Source: Geobacter sp. FeAm09 (GTDB lineage: Bacteria; Desulfobacterota; Desulfuromonadia; Geobacterales; Pseudopelobacteraceae). Taken from it: DNA of 64,000 nt. The notes beneath the pieces are model-generated. The model saw nothing but the letters and a program-made list of their open reading frames with translations, was not told the origin of the DNA and searched no databases. Below, one piece after another: positions 1 to 8,251 of the stretch (positions are counted from its first letter, which is position 1; every line of letters begins with the position of its first letter). The stretch spans positions 2,598,001-2,662,000 of the forward strand of contig NZ_CP042466.1 in NCBI RefSeq assembly GCF_008330225.1, in the 5' to 3' direction. Made by a program: the position numbers and the translations under genes.

Positions 1-2551
1 CGCCATGCGCATCTGGCTCAAACCGGAGCGGATGGGCGCCCTCAACGTTAGTCCGGCCCAGGTGAACCGGGCATTGGCAGCCAACAACGTGCTGGCGGCC
101 CTTGGCCGGAGCAAGGGTTCCTTCATCCAGGTCAACCTGACCGCCAATACCAACCTCAACACGGTGGAGGAGTTCAAACGCCTGGCGGTGCGCGATCAGA
201 ACGGCGCCATCGTGCGCCTGGGCGATATCGCCGACGTGGTGCTGGGGGCCGAGGACTATGATTCCGAGGTCCACTTCTCGGGGCAGGCGGCGGTCTTCAT
301 GGGGATCTGGCCGTTGCCCAACGCCAATGCCCTGGACGTCATCAAACGGGTGCGCGCCGAGATGGCCGCCATCCAGCGCGACCTGCCCAGCGGCATGCAG
401 TCCCGCATTGCCTATGACGGCACCAACTACATCAACAACGCCATCCACGAGGTGCTGAAAACCCTGGGTGATACCCTCTTGATCGTCGTTGTGGTCATCT
501 TCCTCTTCCTGGGCTCCTTCCGCTCGGTATTCATCCCGGTGGTGGCCATACCGGTCTCGCTGATCGGGGCCATATTCCTCATGCAGGCCTTCGGCTTTAC
601 CGTAAACCTGCTGACCCTGCTGGCGGTGGTTCTGTCCGTCGGTCTGGTGGTGGACGACGCCATCGTGGTGGTGGAGAACGTGGAGCGGCACATGGGCGAG
701 GGCAAGTCCCCCCTGGAGGCGGCCCTGCTCGGCGCCCGCGAACTGGTCGGGCCGATCATCGCCATGACCGTCACCCTGGCGGCGGTCTACCTCCCCATCG
801 GTCTGCAGGGCGGGCTGACCGGCTCCCTGTTCCGGGAATTCGCCTTTACCCTGGCCGGCGCCGTAACCATCTCCGGCATCGTGGCTCTGACCCTGTCGCC
901 GCTCATGTCCGCCACCCTGCTCAAGCCGGGCGGTGTGGAGCACGGGCTGGCCGGCCGCATCACCCGGGATTTCAAACGCCTGAGAAGTTTTTACGGCAGG
1001 CTGCTCGATGCCACCCTCAACGCCCGTCCGGCGGTCTACACGGTCTGGATCGTGATCACCCTGCTCACGGTGCCGCTGTTTACCATGTCCGCCAAGGAGT
1101 TGGCGCCGAGCGAAGACCAGGGGGTCGTTTTCGGCATCCTGGATGCCTCGGCCAACTCGACCCTCGACCAGAACAGCCGCTACGCCGCGGCGGTAAACCG
1201 GGCATTCATGAGCGTGCCGGAGACCGACTTCACCTTCCAGGTCACCCTCCCCACCTCCGGTTTCGGCGGACTGGTCGCCAAGCCGTGGAACGACCGCAAG
1301 CGCACCATCTTCCAGATCATGCCCGAGGTACAGAAAAAGCTCCAGGAGATCCCCGGCATTCAGGTCTTCCCGGTCCTGCCGCCGGCCCTGCCCGGCGGCG
1401 GCCAGTTCCCGGTGGAATTCCTCCTGACCTCCACGGCCGAGACCGAACAGATTTTGGATTTTGCCCGCCAGTTGCAGGCGAAGGCCATGAAGAGCGGCAT
1501 GTTCGCCTTTCCGCCCCTGATCGATGTCAAGATCGACCAGCCCCAATCCGAGTTCATCATCGACCGCGACAAGGTCGCCGACCTGGGGCTCAACCTGGAG
1601 CAGGTCGGCACGGACCTGGGGAATATGGTGGGGGGCAACTACGTCAACCGTTTCGACATCGCCGGCCGCAGCTACAAGGTGATCCCCCAGGTCCAGCGGG
1701 TCGGCCGCCTCAACCCGGACCAGCTTCAGGACATCTACATCACCGGCCCCAACAACAAGCTGATCCCGCTCAGTACCGTCGCCACCATCAAGGAATCGGT
1801 CGTGCCTCGTTCGCTCAACCGCTTCCAGCAGTTGAACGCGGTGAAGATCAGCGGCGTGGCCATCCGGCCGCTGGAGGAGGCCCTGCGCTATCTGGAGGGC
1901 GAGGCCGGGAAAATCCTGCCCCAGGGATACAAACTGGACTACACGGGGGAATCACGCCAGTTGCGTACGGAGGGGAACCGGTTCCTGCCCGCCTTCGGCC
2001 TGGCCGTGGTCCTGATCTTCCTGGTGCTGGCGGCTCAATTCAACAGTTTTCGCGACCCCTTCGTCATCCTGGCCGGGTCGGTGCCCCTGGCCATGTTCGG
2101 CGCCCTGATCTTCACCTTCCTGAAGATGCCCGATCCCAACATCCCCTTCTGGACCAAGGGGTGGACCACCACCCTCAACATCTACTCCCAGGTCGGCCTG
2201 GTGACCCTGGTGGGCCTGGTGTCCAAGAACGGCATCCTGATCGTCGAGTTCGCCAACCAACTCCAGTTGCAGGGGCACCCCAAGCTGGAGGCCGTGCGCC
2301 AGGCAGCCATGACCCGCCTGCGTCCGGTCCTGATGACCAGCGCCGCCACCATCGCCGGGCATTTCCCCCTGACCCTGGTAACCGGCGCCGGCGCCGCCGC
2401 CCGTAACTCCATCGGCTTGGTGCTGGTGGGCGGCATGTTCATCGGCACCTTCTTCACCCTCTTTGTCATCCCCTCCATCTACATGCTCATCGCCCGCGAC
2501 CACGGCAAGGACCGCGAGCGTGAAGCGACGGTGGCGGCGGCTGAGGTCTAA
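1..2551 (+). CDS. RND multidrug efflux pump inner-membrane permease (AcrB/MexB-like, HAE1 type), 5' truncated
   Basis: Proton-driven inner-membrane subunit of a tripartite drug efflux pump. The frame is already open at base 2 and the first visible residues align with the porter domain interior, so the true start and roughly the first 200 residues lie outside the window. Visible parts, in order: end of the first porter domain; a hydrophobic block with the TM4 motif GLVVDDAIVVVEN (about bases 640-680), whose Asp pair is the proton relay of this family; the central loop and second porter domain; a C-terminal hydrophobic block ending in a short charged tail. The single-chain HAE1 layout and the absence of heavy-metal motifs distinguish it from the metal pump at 40-43 kb. 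Adaptor and outer-membrane partners would be expected to the left. Family call is firm; substrate unknown. Confidence 0.93.
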   Translation, partial: AMRIWLKPERMGALNVSPAQVNRALAANNVLAALGRSKGSFIQVNLTANTNLNTVEEFKRLAVRDQNGAIVRLGDIADVVLGAEDYDSEVHFSGQAAVFMGIWPLPNANALDVIKRVRAEMAAIQRDLPSGMQSRIAYDGTNYINNAIHEVLKTLGDTLLIVVVVIFLFLGSFRSVFIPVVAIPVSLIGAIFLMQAFGFTVNLLTLLAVVLSVGLVVDDAIVVVENVERHMGEGKSPLEAALLGARELVGPIIAMTVTLAAVYLPIGLQGGLTGSLFREFAFTLAGAVTISGIVALTLSPLMSATLLKPGGVEHGLAGRITRDFKRLRSFYGRLLDATLNARPAVYTVWIVITLLTVPLFTMSAKELAPSEDQGVVFGILDASANSTLDQNSRYAAAVNRAFMSVPETDFTFQVTLPTSGFGGLVAKPWNDRKRTIFQIMPEVQKKLQEIPGIQVFPVLPPALPGGGQFPVEFLLTSTAETEQILDFARQLQAKAMKSGMFAFPPLIDVKIDQPQSEFIIDRDKVADLGLNLEQVGTDLGNMVGGNYVNRFDIAGRSYKVIPQVQRVGRLNPDQLQDIYITGPNNKLIPLSTVATIKESVVPRSLNRFQQLNAVKISGVAIRPLEEALRYLEGEAGKILPQGYKLDYTGESRQLRTEGNRFLPAFGLAVVLIFLVLAAQFNSFRDPFVILAGSVPLAMFGALIFTFLKMPDPNIPFWTKGWTTTLNIYSQVGLVTLVGLVSKNGILIVEFANQLQLQGHPKLEAVRQAAMTRLRPVLMTSAATIAGHFPLTLVTGAGAAARNSIGLVLVGGMFIGTFFTLFVIPSIYMLIARDHGKDREREATVAAAEV

Positions 2552-2556
2552 CGGAA

Positions 2557-2599
2557 GAGCGCCTCCCGTTTTCGTACCTGGCGAAAACGGGAGGCGCTC
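2557..2599 (+). terminator. Perfect 18-bp inverted repeat after the RND permease
   Basis: Arms 2557-2574 and 2582-2599 are perfect reverse complements (gagcgcctcccgttttcg and its complement) around a 7-base loop, starting 5 bases after the stop codon. The A/T run sits inside the stem and no downstream T run follows, so it may act as a terminator on either strand or as a 3'-end stabilising hairpin. It also lies downstream of the convergent minus-strand gene that ends at 2652. Confidence 0.75.
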
Positions 2600-2651
2600 C
2601 GTGTCAAACCACCATGAATTTTCAGGATGGCAGCGGCTGGCGGGTCGGTTC

Positions 2652-3077
2652 CTACCCGAGGCGTTCCGGCAATGGATAGCCGGGATTGATGGGGATATCG
2701 AAATGTATTCCCGTTGAAAACTCCATGATCTCCTCTACCCGAACCACGAACCTGGTCAGGGCGGGAGGCGCTTCCAGGGGCACGGGGCCTGCGTTTTCGC
2801 CCGGCAGGCGGGGGTCGTCGTGCGGCTTTACCACCCGGCCGATCAGTTGATAGCCATTCTTGGCCCCGGGTGCAGCCACAACAACCGCCACATGGGCATT
2901 GCGGGCAATGTTGTGCAGCGTTACCGGGCAGAACCAGTTTTCGAATACCAGGAGCGTCCCGTCGCTGACGGTCAGGTGCTTGCCGGCCGCCACATGGGGA
3001 TGTCCCTTCGCATCCGCGGAAGCCACATAGACCAAGGGGGTGTTTTCAATGAACTGACGCATCGCTTCCGAAATCAT
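2652..3077 (-). CDS. Pyridoxamine 5'-phosphate oxidase-like flavin-binding protein
   Basis: A 141-residue protein of the split-barrel flavin-binding fold (general stress protein/PNPOx-like). It begins MISEAMRQFIENTPLVYVAS and continues with an ADAKGHPHVAAGK segment, the usual first strands around the FMN phosphate site. The start at 3077 is chosen because a strong ribosome site (GGGGGAGGCGAC) precedes it; the frame stays open for 26 more codons upstream but without such a site. It is monocistronic, convergent with the RND gene, and faces a gene-free region. The family includes FMN reductases and haem or F420 binders, so the substrate cannot be inferred. Confidence 0.8.
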   Translation of the reverse strand: MISEAMRQFIENTPLVYVASADAKGHPHVAAGKHLTVSDGTLLVFENWFCPVTLHNIARNAHVAVVVAAPGAKNGYQLIGRVVKPHDDPRLPGENAGPVPLEAPPALTRFVVRVEEIMEFSTGIHFDIPINPGYPLPERLG

Positions 3078-3182
3078 GTCGCCTCCCCCCTCTTGCAGTC
3101 CCCACGCCAACGTCCCTACTCTCCCCAAATATTCGCAGGATGCGCGCCAACACACTCATAAAAAATAGCCCTTTAAAAACAA

Positions 3183-3376
3183 CGTGTTACAACGCATAAT
3201 TTTTCTCCGTAATCCGGCCGCTGCAATAAAAATTGCAGCGGTAACACGCTTGAGGTGGGGAGTAAATCCGCACGGGGCAATCTGCGGTCAGATACATCTT
3301 TGTTGCTCATGCAACAAAGATTGCTGGTTATGGGAGGTGAAAAGCGGCGCGAGACACATCGGGCAACGCCCTGCCC
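3183..3376. other. Structured gene-free interval with nested hairpins
   Basis: Between the genes ending at 3077 and 3558 (480 bp) no convincing gene was found. The interval holds several perfect dyads. An outer stem CGTGTTAC (3183-3190) pairs with 3241-3248 and encloses a 9-bp stem (3219-3227 with 3232-3240, AAAA loop). A 10-bp stem (3297-3306 with 3311-3320, TCAT loop) follows, then a CGGGCA/TGCCCG stem (3360-3365 with 3372-3377). This density suggests a structured RNA or a decayed element. The stretch 3380-3557 shows nothing recognisable. Confidence 0.45.
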
Positions 3377-3557
3377 GGCCTGTGCAGTTGTCCTGTGGTA
3401 GGTATCCGGAGATAAAATGCCTGCCGATCCCGGGGAGCGGCAAGCTGGAGCTGAAGGGGACCGAGAGATGGCAAGTATTAGTGGAACCCCAACGTGCCCT
3501 CTCGACTCTTACCTCACAACTGCGTGGGGCATTTTGAAATAGAACCCACCGGGTGGC

Positions 3558-4550
3558 TCATTGATACCGGGCGCTTTCGCGCTCGAACTGGGCGCGGCTG
3601 TTGTAACCCTGTTCGCCGAAGGGTTGCAGTTGCTCCTGCCAGCGCAGCTTGGCGGCCAATAGCAGCCGTTCCGGCCGTTCTCCCGGCTGCGGCAGCGGCA
3701 GTTCTTCCAGCACGCTCACCTCGAAGGCAGCGGCGCCGTATTCGGCCAATTCCTTTTTCAGGCTCGGGCTGGAGGGGAAGGTGCCCATGCGCAGTTGAAA
3801 CTCCCGGTTGGTCTTGGTGCCGCTCAGGTTGGCGCTGCCTTCGATGAACAGCTTGCCGTTGTTTTTGTTCCTGATCTGGTAGATCCCCATGGCCGGGCGG
3901 CTCTCCTTGTAGACCCGTTTCATCTCCGCCCGCCGCTGCCGCGTTGCGTCGCCCGCCTGCGGGGCATGGGGTAGCGACAGCGCCGTGGTCCCGGTGTCCT
4001 GCCCCTGCCTCCAGTAGCCCCCTTCGTCGCGCCGGATCAACCCCTCGTCCACCAGCAGACGGCGCACGGTGCAATAATCGTTGAACAACGGCTTGATCAA
4101 CCCGGTCACCTCGCTTTCCGTATAGCGCCGCCCCGCCTTGAAGCGTAGCGCGAACTGTTCCAGCACGATCAGGCGTTTTTTGTGCTGGGCCGGTAGGCGC
4201 TCCAGTGTGCCGTGGGGGAAAAAGGTGGCAATCACCTTTATCCGGTGGGCGTCGAAGCGTTCGTCCTGCAACGCCTTGCCGGTGGCGCACGCCGCCACCA
4301 GTTCCTTCAGGGTGGTGCCCAATAGCGGCACGTTGGCCGTCACCACCACGTAATACTGCTCCTTGCGGCTGTCGATCAGCCCGGCCTGCTCCAGCTTTTT
4401 CAGGTGGAAAGACACCGTGGAGGGGGCTAGGGCATGGCGCTTGGCGATCTCCTCCGCGTACTGGGGCTGTTCCAGCAGCGAACTGACAATGGCCAGGCGA
4501 GATTCGTCGGCCAGGGCTTTCATGATGGCGAGGCTCTGTGTGACGTTCAT
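3558..4550 (-). CDS. ArsR-type regulator fused to DUF2087 and a GIY-YIG-like domain
   Basis: A 330-residue three-part protein. Residues 1-90 are an ArsR-like winged helix (ALADESRLAIVSSLLEQP, then a recognition helix APSTVSFHLKKLEQAGLI). Residues about 100-185 match DUF2087, here KVIATFFPHGTLERLPAQHK followed by a second helical DNA-binding-like module. Residues about 222-290 start MGIYQIRNKNNGKLFIEGSA, which reads like a GIY-YIG nuclease domain in which the YIG segment has become FIEG. The normal catalytic geometry is therefore altered, and I infer a binding rather than cutting role. ArsR-DUF2087 proteins are usually small-molecule-responsive repressors; no ArsR-type metal Cys cluster is visible. 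Start ATG at 4550 follows a GAAAGGCCCCC site. The AT-rich region upstream would carry its promoter. Confidence 0.8.
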   Translation of the reverse strand: MNVTQSLAIMKALADESRLAIVSSLLEQPQYAEEIAKRHALAPSTVSFHLKKLEQAGLIDSRKEQYYVVVTANVPLLGTTLKELVAACATGKALQDERFDAHRIKVIATFFPHGTLERLPAQHKKRLIVLEQFALRFKAGRRYTESEVTGLIKPLFNDYCTVRRLLVDEGLIRRDEGGYWRQGQDTGTTALSLPHAPQAGDATRQRRAEMKRVYKESRPAMGIYQIRNKNNGKLFIEGSANLSGTKTNREFQLRMGTFPSSPSLKKELAEYGAAAFEVSVLEELPLPQPGERPERLLLAAKLRWQEQLQPFGEQGYNSRAQFERESARYQ

Positions 4551-4945
4551 GGGGGCCTTTCTATTTCGATAAATATAAAATTAAATATAGGAGTATGGAC
4601 AGGGATTGTCAATCTGTTTTTATTGTTGTCGAATTGGACTTTGAGAAAGGGGGATGGTCAACTTTGAAAGCGAATGTAGCTACATAGCGCCAACCGTCTT
4701 CGGATATATGACGGGATTGTAGCTGAACCAGGCCGTATACCGTGTCAAAATTGCACAAACGCGGCTGAACGACGAGCTTCCACGCGCTGTTTTTCACGTA
4801 AAAACAGAAGGATAACGATCGCATACCTACGATGTTAATTTTTTTAACATTTTGAAATTACGTTGAATTTTACAGACGGGTCCTGTAGAAGAAAAAAGTA
4901 TTCAATGATAGATCCGTTTCCATGAACATCACCGAGGAGGCCCCT
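4551..4945. promoter_or_regulatory. Divergent AT-rich intergenic region with a 12-bp palindrome
   Basis: A 395-bp AT-rich region between the divergent ArsR-fusion and SPFH genes; no gene supported. It contains the perfect palindrome ATGTAGCTACAT at 4674-4685, a plausible dimer binding site for the adjacent autoregulated ArsR-type protein. A purine-rich and T-rich tract at about 4825-4915 precedes the SPFH gene. Promoter hexamers are not clear enough to place. Confidence 0.4.
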
Positions 4946-7456
4946 ATGTACGACGCCGTATCCCTCTTTTCCTGGCTTGCCCATCATTACTATTACCTTC
5001 TTGCCCTTGCCCTCCTGATCATCCTGCTCTGGAACTCCATCGTGGTGGTGGGGGGCAACGAGATCGCCCTCATCGAGCGTCGGTGGTTCGGCAGCAAGAT
5101 GCCCCAAGGGCGGGTCGTGGCCCTGGGGAACGAGGTCGGCATCCAGGCGCGGACCCTGGGCCCCGGCCTGCACTTTTTGATCCCGTTCATCTACAAGGCG
5201 ACCAAGAGCGTCTTCACCGAGATCATGGAGAACGAGATAGGCCTGATCGAATCGGTGGACGGTTCGGCCATCCCGTCCGGGCGAATCTTTGCCGCCGTGG
5301 CGACGGGCCACAACTCCTTTCAGGACGGCGAGGCCTTCATCAAGAACGGCGGCCAAAAAGGCCCCCAGATCGAGATACTTCCCCCGGGCAAGTACCGTAT
5401 CAACCCCTACCTGTTCAAGCTGACCAAGGGGAGCGTCACCGAGATCAAGGACTTCGAGATCGGCATCGTGGAATCCGTGGACGGCGCTGCCATCCCGGAA
5501 GGGAAGATCTTTGCCCAGGCCGTGGACGGGCACTCGTCCTTCCAGAACGGCGAGGCGTTCATCGCCAACGGCGGCCAAAAAGGCCCCCAGATCGAGATCA
5601 TCCCACCCGGCAGCTACCGCATCAACCCCTACCTGTTCAAGGTAACCAAAGGGGAAGCCACCAAGATCAGCGAAGGGGAGATCGGCTTGGTGGAATCCGC
5701 CGACGGCTTGGCCATCCCGGCCGGCCGCATCTTCGCCACTGTGGTGGCAGGCCACAACTCCTTCCAGTCCGGCCAGGACTTCATCAAAAGCGGCGGCCAG
5801 AAGGGACCCCAGACCGAAATTCTTCCCCCGGGCGTCTACCGTATCCATCCGAACCTGTTTAAGATCACCAAGGCCGCGGCCGTGGTCGTCGCCAAGGGTG
5901 AGGTGGGCATGGTCACGGCCCAGGACGGAGCCCCTATCCCCATGGGGCGGCTTTTGGCCCAGAGCGTGCCGGGGCACTCCAATTTCGAGAACGGCGAGAC
6001 GTTCCTGAAGAACGGCGGCCAGAAGGGACCCCAGATCGACGTGCTGCTGCCGGGCACCTACCGCATCAACCTGAACCTGTTCCAGGTGCAGGTGGCCCCC
6101 GCCGTGGTGATCGAGGCCAACAAGGTCGGCTTGGTGACCGCCCTAGACGGCGTTCCCTTGCCGGAGCGGGAATACGTGGCCTCCCCCATCAGCGGCCACA
6201 ACGATTACCAGGACGGTTCCGCCTTCCTGACCAAACAGGGACAGCGCGGCCCGCAGTTGGACGTGCTCCGGCCGGGCACCTATTACATCAACCCCTTCAT
6301 GTTCAGCGTGGAGATCGACAACGTGGCCGTCATTGAGCGCGGCCAGGTGGGGGTGGTGGTGTCCAACGTGGGCGAGGACCCCACGGAGGAGATGAAGAAA
6401 CGGCTCGGCGCCTCGCAGAACGACGCCACCGCGGAGGAGGGCAAGGAGAAATACGTCGTGCCCAAGGGCTTCCGGGGCATCCAGGAGGAGGTATCCGGAC
6501 CGGGGCGCTACTACCTGAACCGCCGGGCCTTCATGGTATACGTGATCGACACCACCAACATTACCATCGACTGGGACGACCAGGAAGACACCCGCTTCGA
6601 CCAGTTGACGGTCATCTCCAAGGACGGCTTCCCGATCCAGGTCTCGGTGAAGGTGGTCATCCGCGTACGTCCGGACCAAGCCCCCTATATGGTGGCCAAG
6701 GTCGGCTCCATCGACAATCTGATCCAACACGTGATCCACCCCATGATTGACTCGTCGTTCCGCAATCAGGCATCCACCGCCTCGGCTATGAATTTCCTCC
6801 AGAGCCGCTCGGAGGAGCAGGCCAAGGCGGAGATCCGCGCCCGGGCCGATCTGGAACGGTACCATGTGGAGTGTGTATCGGTGCTGATCTGCCAGATCCG
6901 CCTCCCCGAGGAGTTGATGCAAACCCAGACCAAGCGGATCATCGCCGAACAGCAGCAGGAGATGTACAAGATGGAACAGAAATCCCAGGCGGAGCGCACC
7001 GAGATGGAGAAGATGCGCGCCACCGCCGACCAGCAGCCGACCCTGGTGGCATCGGAGATTGCCGTGAAGGTGGCCACCCAGAAAAAGACCGAGATGATCA
7101 CCCTGGCCGAAGGCACGGCAGAGGCCAAGGCCCTGGAGGGTGCCGGTGAGGGGAAACGGCTGAAGGCTATCGGCGATGGCGAGGCGTCCAAGATCGCAGC
7201 CATCGGTGAGGCCACGGCCCAGGCCTACAGCAAACAGCAAGAGGCTATCGGCGAAGAGGCCATCAAGCAGATCAGGATCGTGGAGCTGATCTCGGCCGCC
7301 ATCGAAAACGGCAACATCAGAATCGTTCCGGATGTGCTGGTTACGGGAGGCAGCGCCGCGGACGGGCTGATGGGGATGCTGACGAAGCTGTTGCCGGGGG
7401 TGGATCTGCCGGCGCTGGTGAAGAAGAGCGCACCAACGGCGGCGGGCCGACCGTAA
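4946..7456 (+). CDS. SPFH/Band 7 (flotillin-like) membrane protein with 74-residue tandem repeats
   Basis: An 836-residue flotillin/prohibitin-superfamily protein. A transmembrane helix lies at residues about 17-36, then a short Band 7-like opening (NEIALIERRWFGS). Five successive modules start exactly 74 residues apart (97, 171, 245, 319, 393), with a sixth start at 467. Each carries a variant of E-I-G-L-V-E-S-x-D-G, IPxGRIFA, GHNSFQ, GGQKGPQ and PPGxYRINPxLF. A SPFH core follows at about 490-640, then an Ala/Glu-rich coiled coil and a Gly-rich tail. The start at 4946 has GAGGAGG five bases upstream; an ATG at 4922 lacks a site. Such proteins scaffold membrane microdomains. The gene is followed 55 bp on by a zinc-ribbon membrane metalloprotease-like gene and plsY, suggesting a joint envelope function. 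The repeat expansion is unusual. Confidence 0.88.
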   Translation: MYDAVSLFSWLAHHYYYLLALALLIILLWNSIVVVGGNEIALIERRWFGSKMPQGRVVALGNEVGIQARTLGPGLHFLIPFIYKATKSVFTEIMENEIGLIESVDGSAIPSGRIFAAVATGHNSFQDGEAFIKNGGQKGPQIEILPPGKYRINPYLFKLTKGSVTEIKDFEIGIVESVDGAAIPEGKIFAQAVDGHSSFQNGEAFIANGGQKGPQIEIIPPGSYRINPYLFKVTKGEATKISEGEIGLVESADGLAIPAGRIFATVVAGHNSFQSGQDFIKSGGQKGPQTEILPPGVYRIHPNLFKITKAAAVVVAKGEVGMVTAQDGAPIPMGRLLAQSVPGHSNFENGETFLKNGGQKGPQIDVLLPGTYRINLNLFQVQVAPAVVIEANKVGLVTALDGVPLPEREYVASPISGHNDYQDGSAFLTKQGQRGPQLDVLRPGTYYINPFMFSVEIDNVAVIERGQVGVVVSNVGEDPTEEMKKRLGASQNDATAEEGKEKYVVPKGFRGIQEEVSGPGRYYLNRRAFMVYVIDTTNITIDWDDQEDTRFDQLTVISKDGFPIQVSVKVVIRVRPDQAPYMVAKVGSIDNLIQHVIHPMIDSSFRNQASTASAMNFLQSRSEEQAKAEIRARADLERYHVECVSVLICQIRLPEELMQTQTKRIIAEQQQEMYKMEQKSQAERTEMEKMRATADQQPTLVASEIAVKVATQKKTEMITLAEGTAEAKALEGAGEGKRLKAIGDGEASKIAAIGEATAQAYSKQQEAIGEEAIKQIRIVELISAAIENGNIRIVPDVLVTGGSAADGLMGMLTKLLPGVDLPALVKKSAPTAAGRP
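5234..6343 (+). repeat. Five in-frame 222-bp coding repeats inside the SPFH gene
   Basis: Units begin at 5234, 5456, 5678, 5900 and 6122 with exact 222-bp spacing. Some segments stay nearly identical at DNA level, for example aacggcggccaaaaaggccc at about 5345 and again at about 5569. This argues for relatively recent duplication of the first units, while units 4 and 5 have diverged more. Confidence 0.9.
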
Positions 7457-7510
7457 CGGCCCGAAAGGCCGAACATTGCGAGGAACGGCTTCCTGCGGAG
7501 GCGAAGCGCC

Positions 7511-8251
7511 ATGATCTGCCCCAAATGTACTCACGAACAGCCCGACGGCCAGGACCTGTGCGGCCGCTGCGGCGTGATCTTCGCCAAGGTCCGCCCGGCC
7601 CCGCAACGGCCGGAGGCCGAAAAAAACATATCGCCGAACGCCGCCGCTTCGGGGCTGGCCGCCCTGCTTTGGGAGTGCCTGTTTGCGGTCCCGGCCGAGG
7701 AAAATCGGCTGTTAGTGGCGGGGCGTTTCTGCCTCTGGCTGGTTCTTGCCGTCTGGGGCTTCCGCTTCATGACAACGCCGATAACGGGGGAGCATTTCAA
7801 CCACTCGTTCATGCACTTGGTCAACCTCCCCTTCCATGAGGCGGGGCACCTCTTCTTCTCCCCCTTCGGCAGGTTCCTCCAGGTTCTGGGGGGCACCCTG
7901 GGGCAGTGGCTCATACCCCTGGTGGTGACGCTTGCCTTCCTTGTCAGGACGGACCGGTTTGCCGCCTCGGTCGGCCTCTGGTGGCTCGGCCAGAGTTTCA
8001 TGGACATTGCGCCGTACATGGACGACGCCCGCGCCGGGCAGTTGATGCTCTTGGGCGGGGTCACCGGGAGCGAGGTGGCGGATTACCACGACTGGGAGAT
8101 CATCCTGACCCGCCTGGGCTGGATGCAGTACGACCATCTCATCGCACGCATATCCTTCGGCTGCGGCCTGGTACTGATGCTTGCGGCGCTCCTGTGGGGC
8201 GGTTGGGTGCTGTACCGCCAGAAGGGGACGGGCATACCGGGGCGTTCATGA
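7511..8251 (+). CDS. Zinc-ribbon membrane protein with HEAGH metalloprotease motif
   Basis: A 246-residue protein. The N-terminus is a zinc ribbon (Cys3, Cys6, Cys17, Cys20; CPKC and CGRC). After a linker come about five to six hydrophobic segments. HEAGH at residues 109-113, at the edge of a membrane segment, is the HExxH signature of zinc metalloproteases such as the M50 site-2 proteases. A typical M50 second motif (DG) is not obvious; a D-I-A-P-Y-M-D-D segment may supply the third ligand. Start follows GGAGG. It sits directly between the SPFH gene and plsY and overlaps plsY by ATGA, so the three are probably co-transcribed. HflC/FtsH-type pairing of SPFH proteins with membrane proteases is a known theme; a functional link here is inference. 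Confidence 0.75.
   Translation: MICPKCTHEQPDGQDLCGRCGVIFAKVRPAPQRPEAEKNISPNAAASGLAALLWECLFAVPAEENRLLVAGRFCLWLVLAVWGFRFMTTPITGEHFNHSFMHLVNLPFHEAGHLFFSPFGRFLQVLGGTLGQWLIPLVVTLAFLVRTDRFAASVGLWWLGQSFMDIAPYMDDARAGQLMLLGGVTGSEVADYHDWEIILTRLGWMQYDHLIARISFGCGLVLMLAALLWGGWVLYRQKGTGIPGRS

Noticed and set aside
3184..3537. A 117-codon open frame in the structured interval after the PNPOx-like gene
   Set aside because: No ribosome site, no domain, and it runs through perfect hairpins.
3380..3557. Possible group II intron or riboswitch remnant
   Set aside because: No domain V, no GEMM, cobalamin or TPP motif could be matched.
6143..7606. A 487-codon minus-strand open frame across the SPFH gene
   Set aside because: Repetitive His/Leu-rich shadow of a strongly biased coding strand; the plus-strand gene has clear motifs.
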